NCBI GenBank assembly: GCA_027044845.1
Contig: JALUBM010000032.1
Span: 1 to 10,155 of the forward strand
Reading direction: 5' to 3'
From: Sulfurimonas sp.
GTDB taxonomy: Bacteria > Campylobacterota > Campylobacteria > Campylobacterales > Sulfurimonadaceae
DNA: 10,155 nt
Positions 6,644 through 10,155 of the stretch are shown one piece after another. The position numbers and the translations under genes were made by a program. Position 1 is the first letter of the stretch. Each line of letters starts with the position of its first letter. The notes under the pieces are model-generated. The model made no database searches and was not told the origin of the DNA. It saw only the letters and a program-made list of their open reading frames with translations.

Positions 6644-7300
6644 CTAATAGACTTCTTTAATATTCTTTAATGGAACATAACTAGAACCTACTTTTACTAA
6701 AGTATCGCCTTTATCAAAACGAACTGCTTCTATAGGGTATGCCCCTAATCTTGTTTGTTGTGCATTACCATCTGAATCTGTATATTTTGCATTAACATGA
6801 TATACCGCACTGTTTGCCTGTTGTCCTGAACTATTTTTACCATCCCATTTAAACTGATACACACCCGCAGGATTTGTACCGACATCTAAAGTTTTTACGG
6901 TATTTCCATTTACATCTGTAATAGAAATAGTTCCATTATCAACTGCTTTTGGAAAATAAACTTCAAATTTACTATCTGTTCCTTTATTATATGATATTGC
7001 ATCACTTCCAAGATCTGCCGTTTTACCAATTGCTGCAATTGTTGAAAATTGTTGTGAAGTGCTCAATGATTTTGATAATTTTTCCAAAGCTGCATTTGTA
7101 TTATTCGATGATTCTAATGAAGCAAGCTGAGATGTTTGTGTTAAAATTGCCTGAGTATCTGTAGGTTTCGTTGGATCTTGATATTGAAGCTGAACCATCA
7201 ATAATTTCATAAAATCATCTTTTCCTAACTTACTTTTTGGGTTTGTTCCACCTGCTGTAACTGCAGCTAAAGTAGAAGAAGTTGTTGCGTTGATTGCCAT
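6644..7300 (-). CDS. flgD: Flagellar hook cap (hook assembly scaffold) protein FlgD
   Basis: FlgD caps the growing hook, helps FlgE subunits insert, and is discarded when the hook is complete. The 218 residues match the usual 220-240. The conserved N-terminal export/capping region is at 26-63, with FMKLLMVQLQYQDPTKPTD (30-48) and a Gln/Ser-rich helix QTSQLASLES (55-64). A beta-rich FlgD_ig/tudor-like part follows (about 95-200), with the typical stretch AGVYQFKWDGKNSSGQ (145-160). The ATG at 7300 has AAGGAG 6 bases upstream. It lies 20 bases after fliK and 20 bases before the FlgE-family gene, so all three are probably one RpoN-dependent transcript, the order also seen in Campylobacter. Confidence 0.95.
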   Translation of the reverse strand: MAINATTSSTLAAVTAGGTNPKSKLGKDDFMKLLMVQLQYQDPTKPTDTQAILTQTSQLASLESSNNTNAALEKLSKSLSTSQQFSTIAAIGKTADLGSDAISYNKGTDSKFEVYFPKAVDNGTISITDVNGNTVKTLDVGTNPAGVYQFKWDGKNSSGQQANSAVYHVNAKYTDSDGNAQQTRLGAYPIEAVRFDKGDTLVKVGSSYVPLKNIKEVY

Positions 7301-7320
7301 TTTTTACTCCTTAAATCTTC

Positions 7321-8673
7321 TTATGCGTAGTGTGGTACTATAATTTCTAAAGAATTTACAACATTTTCACTACGTTCTTTTGACTCAAAATAGTTATACT
7401 CTTCATCGGCTTGCTGTTGTTGCTGTCGTTGTTGCTGTTGCTGTCCAGCTTGAGCATTATCACTTTGAGCATTACTGTTAAAATTAAAAGAAGCATTATT
7501 TATTCCATTATTATTTAACTGTACTTTTAAATCATTCACATTCATAGCTAGTGTATTGATAGCCACATTATTTGAGCTGAGATTAATATGTAGATTTTTG
7601 CCACGCTGTACTATTGTCAAATCAATCTCACCGAGTCTTTGCGGATTTAACTGCACTTTTACACGGGTAAAGGGTGATTTATAATCCTCAATTGAAGATT
7701 TTACATCTTGTGACAAATATTTCACCATCTGTTTGGCTTCATTGAGCTTTACTTCAAGACTATCGGCTTTCGCAACATGTAGCCCATCTATTTTACTTTG
7801 GGTATCTGTACTATCACTTGTATCATTTTTTAAAAGTGCTTCCAATGATTTTTCTGACTCTTTTGTCGCATGTGGTGCTATGACTTTTGCTGTTGCTGTT
7901 GAAAAATCTACTTTTAATCCACTCTTATGTTTAGATGCTTTTTCTCCTTGTAATAGGAGTTGTAATGTATCATCCGATTTTTGCTTAAGAGTTTTTTGCG
8001 ATGTAAGATGATTTACTTTCGTATTTACCATCTGTTGAGTTGTAATTTCAGGTGTCGTAACAGTTTGTGCTTTAAAGAGTGGTGTACTTTTCACACTCTT
8101 ATGTTTGGGAATCTCTTTTTTAACTAAATTAATCTCAATCTCCGATTTATTCGTATCAGCAGATTTTGCAGGATGCACTTTTTGTTTTTTTATTGTAAAT
8201 GCGGGTTGTTCATCATCCGCAGATATTTTTGGATTATGTCTTTTACTCGCATGAAAGGCATCTCCAGCTTTCACCTCTTCAAGTGTAATTTTAGAGACAT
8301 CTATCCCAAACTTTTTTGCAACCTGCACAAGACCGTTAAGCGTTTTAGGTAAAGCATCAATTTCAGCTTTTTTGAATCCTTTGCTTTGCACAATTTTATT
8401 TTTTAAGAACTGCTTTGCTTCTTTGATAAGAAGTTTTAAATCTTGGGGTGTTAATGTTTGGGTTATTTTAGGATCTAAACCCAAAGTTTCCACTTCTGTT
8501 TTATCTGACGCATCTTTGTCTAAGAGTACGTTTGCAGGTATTTTTTCCTCTGTTGCCTCTTTACCTTTTAGCAGTGAGGAAAAAGAGAGTAACCCCTCTT
8601 TTGACTCTTTTGGTGCTGTATTTAAAGGTGAAATTGGGGTAGAAGTCTCTTTTTTGACACTTAATAAAACCAT
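7321..8673 (-). CDS. fliK: Flagellar hook-length control protein FliK
   Basis: FliK is a secreted molecular ruler: it measures hook length and switches the export gate (FlhB) from hook to filament substrates. The 450-residue protein has a low-complexity, Lys/Ser/Thr-rich N-terminal and central part (1-315) and a conserved C-terminal Flg_hook domain (about 318-398), with VKVQLNPQRLGEIDLTIV (338-355), LHINLSSNN (361-369) and LKVQLNNNGI (382-391). It ends in an unusual glutamine tract (411-421) followed by an acidic/aromatic tail. The ATG at 8673 has AGGAG 6 bases upstream. The gene is 45 bases downstream of dnaG, behind a sigma-54 promoter. The call rests on the C-terminal domain plus the flgD neighbour; the N-terminal part is too divergent to recognise alone. 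Confidence 0.92.
   Translation of the reverse strand: MVLLSVKKETSTPISPLNTAPKESKEGLLSFSSLLKGKEATEEKIPANVLLDKDASDKTEVETLGLDPKITQTLTPQDLKLLIKEAKQFLKNKIVQSKGFKKAEIDALPKTLNGLVQVAKKFGIDVSKITLEEVKAGDAFHASKRHNPKISADDEQPAFTIKKQKVHPAKSADTNKSEIEINLVKKEIPKHKSVKSTPLFKAQTVTTPEITTQQMVNTKVNHLTSQKTLKQKSDDTLQLLLQGEKASKHKSGLKVDFSTATAKVIAPHATKESEKSLEALLKNDTSDSTDTQSKIDGLHVAKADSLEVKLNEAKQMVKYLSQDVKSSIEDYKSPFTRVKVQLNPQRLGEIDLTIVQRGKNLHINLSSNNVAINTLAMNVNDLKVQLNNNGINNASFNFNSNAQSDNAQAGQQQQQRQQQQQADEEYNYFESKERSENVVNSLEIIVPHYA
7411..7443 (-). repeat. CAA/CAG triplet tract encoding poly-glutamine near the FliK C-terminus
   Basis: Eleven consecutive codons, ten CAA or CAG and one central CGA, encode QQQQQRQQQQQ (residues 411-421 of FliK). 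It lies after the Flg_hook domain. Triplet units would vary in length without breaking the frame. Confidence 0.85.
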
Positions 8674-8713
8674 TGTCGGCTCCTGTACTTTTCAAAAGAA
8701 TTTTAAAAGATAC

Positions 8714-8729
8714 AGCATTTAACGTTCCA
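8714..8729 (-). promoter_or_regulatory. Sigma-54 (RpoN) promoter for the fliK-flgD-flgE block
   Basis: The minus strand reads TGGAACGTTAAATGCT: 6 of 7 bases of the -24 element TGGCACG, 4 of 5 of the -12 element TTGCW, with GG-N10-GC spacing. It spans the end of dnaG, whose TAA stop (8719-8721) is inside it. The predicted start is near 8703, about 30 bases before the fliK ATG. The first nine bases equal those of the flgE promoter at 5336-5351. Confidence 0.82.
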
Positions 8730-10155
8730 TAGATACCAACTCCCCTCTTTTCAATTTAGCGATTTTCCCTCGAAATTTCCGTATATAGAATGCTTTTTCT
8801 TCAAAACTCATATTTGAAGCGATATTAAGCTTTTTAAGCTCCCTTTCGTAATACTTTGTTAAAAAAATAACCAACTCCGCATGTAAAGATTCTTCATCTT
8901 TAAGCGAAATGATAGTATCATCTACCATGATAGCCATAACTTCCGATGCATCTTGCTTACCTTGCAAAACCAATGAAAATTCATAAGAGTGAAACTGCAA
9001 AAGGCTCGGATCAATAACATCTAAAACTTGCTCAATATATTCTGGTTTTTCTAAAATTGTTTTAATTAAAGTAAGTTCCCACATATCTCTATACGCACTG
9101 TTTCTTTGTTGTGGTATATCCTGTCTGTTCGTGTTTATCTGGGTATTAAGTTTCAAGAGGGATGGAGAAACACCAAGCCCTCCCAAGCGTGAAGCAAGAT
9201 AAGTTTTGTATTCCTCTTGAAGTATAGGAGAAAGTGTTTTAAGATACGCTATACCCTCTTGCATACAAGATTCTTTTTCTTTTGGATCTCTCAAATTATA
9301 GAGTAAAAGAATCTCATCAAGTACAAATTCTATAAAAGGTCTAGCATCACGAAACATATTACCAAGTTCTTCGACACGTCCTTCTTTTACCATGTCAGCA
9401 GGGTCTAGTCCCCCTCCAAATACCACAACACCCCCATTAAACCCAGAAGCACTGAGAAGTTTTGAAGCTTTTAGTGCTGCAACATGTCCTGCTTTGTCAC
9501 CATCATACGCCATCACAATACGGGGAGAGCCTTTTCTCAAGAGTGGTAAATGTTCATGCGTCAACGCAGTTCCAAGCGTCGCTACAGCATTATCAAATCC
9601 AGCTTGATGCAACATGATAACATCAAGATAACCCTCTGTTATAATAATTTCCTGCTTTTTATATAGACTTTGTTTTGCCAGATTGTAGGCATACAAAAGA
9701 CGAGACTTATTAAAAAAGACCGTCTCGGGAGAGTTAATATATTTTGCCTGATGCCCACTTATAGTTCTCCCACCAAACCCAACAATACTGCCGTTTGCAG
9801 AAAAAATAGGAAAAGTAATACGCTCAACAAAACGGGCATAAGTTTGATTATGTTCTTGGTTATAGCCCACCACGCCCATATCTATCGCTTCTTTGATGCT
9901 AAACTGCTGCGAACGTATATAATTAAGTGTTGCATTCGATTCAGAAGCGTAGCCAATACCAAATTTTTCTATACTACTTTCATAGATACCACGCTCTTTT
10001 ATGTAACTCAATGCTGTTTGGTTCTTACTTAGTAGAGTTTGATACCATTCATTGAGTTTATCCATAATCTGTGATCGAGGCTTATTATGCTTATTGTCTG
10101 TATAGGTGAGTGTAAAGTTATAAGAATCCGCCAATTTTTCTAGAGCTTCAGGATA
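8719..10155 (-). CDS. dnaG: DNA primase DnaG, partial (N-terminal zinc-binding domain off the right edge)
   Basis: DnaG makes RNA primers on the replication fork with DnaB helicase. The frame is open to the right edge; upstream of the first in-frame TTG it still reads YPEALEKLADSYN, the usual link from the CHC2 zinc domain into the catalytic core, so the TTG is not the start. 478 codons are present; a full protein is typically 550-600. In window numbering, the core motif ERITFPIF is at 111-118, GFGGRTI at 126-132, and YINSPET at 139-145. The TOPRIM catalytic Glu lies in TEGYLDV (173-179), the DGDKAG metal motif at 218-223, and DPADMVKEGR at 251-260. The C-terminal part (about 350-478) is helical and poorly conserved, consistent with the DnaB-interaction domain. 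The stop overlaps the fliK sigma-54 promoter. Confidence 0.96.
   Translation of the reverse strand, partial: YPEALEKLADSYNFTLTYTDNKHNKPRSQIMDKLNEWYQTLLSKNQTALSYIKERGIYESSIEKFGIGYASESNATLNYIRSQQFSIKEAIDMGVVGYNQEHNQTYARFVERITFPIFSANGSIVGFGGRTISGHQAKYINSPETVFFNKSRLLYAYNLAKQSLYKKQEIIITEGYLDVIMLHQAGFDNAVATLGTALTHEHLPLLRKGSPRIVMAYDGDKAGHVAALKASKLLSASGFNGGVVVFGGGLDPADMVKEGRVEELGNMFRDARPFIEFVLDEILLLYNLRDPKEKESCMQEGIAYLKTLSPILQEEYKTYLASRLGGLGVSPSLLKLNTQINTNRQDIPQQRNSAYRDMWELTLIKTILEKPEYIEQVLDVIDPSLLQFHSYEFSLVLQGKQDASEVMAIMVDDTIISLKDEESLHAELVIFLTKYYERELKKLNIASNMSFEEKAFYIRKFRGKIAKLKRGELVSMER

Noticed and set aside
10129..10134. TTG at 10134 as the start of dnaG
   Set aside because: The frame stays open to the window edge and the residues before it continue the DnaG linker; the zinc-binding domain must lie further upstream.

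Overview
The window looks like chromosomal DNA from a Campylobacterota (Epsilonproteobacteria) species, most like the Sulfurimonas/Sulfuricurvum group. The evidence is its low GC, dense minus-strand gene packing, sigma-54 promoters in front of hook genes, the gene order fliK-flgD-flgE (as in Campylobacter), and an SdhA-type flavoprotein whose covalent-FAD histidine is replaced. The genus is an inference. All eight supported genes lie on the minus strand, so transcription runs from the right edge to the left edge.

Right part (10155 to 8719): the body of the replication primase dnaG, missing its N-terminal zinc-binding domain at the window edge. Its stop codon lies inside a sigma-54 promoter (8714-8729) that opens a flagellar hook-assembly block: fliK (hook-length control), flgD (hook cap), a 421-residue FlgE-family protein, then a second, 584-residue FlgE with its own near-consensus sigma-54 promoter (5336-5351). 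The two promoters share the same first nine bases. Together these genes encode the hook, its assembly scaffold and its ruler, timed by RpoN as is usual in this phylum.

Middle and left part (3488 to 1): a metabolic block begins with purT (formate-dependent GAR transformylase), followed with 0 and 5 bases of spacing by a D-2-hydroxyacid dehydrogenase and a YqaA-family membrane protein. After an 88-base gap comes the N-terminal half of a fumarate reductase/succinate dehydrogenase flavoprotein that leaves the window on the left. The flgE/purT junction holds a perfect 14-bp hairpin that covers the purT Shine-Dalgarno and first AUG. It overlaps an extended -10 promoter whose predicted start lies inside the hairpin, so flagellar read-through RNA and purT's own RNA should differ in purT translation.

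No mobile element, CRISPR array, tRNA or rRNA was seen. There is no non-coding stretch over 100 bases. Nothing here looks like a wholly new system. The most interesting items are the purT junction, the His-to-Gln change in the flavoprotein, and the tandem FlgE paralogues.
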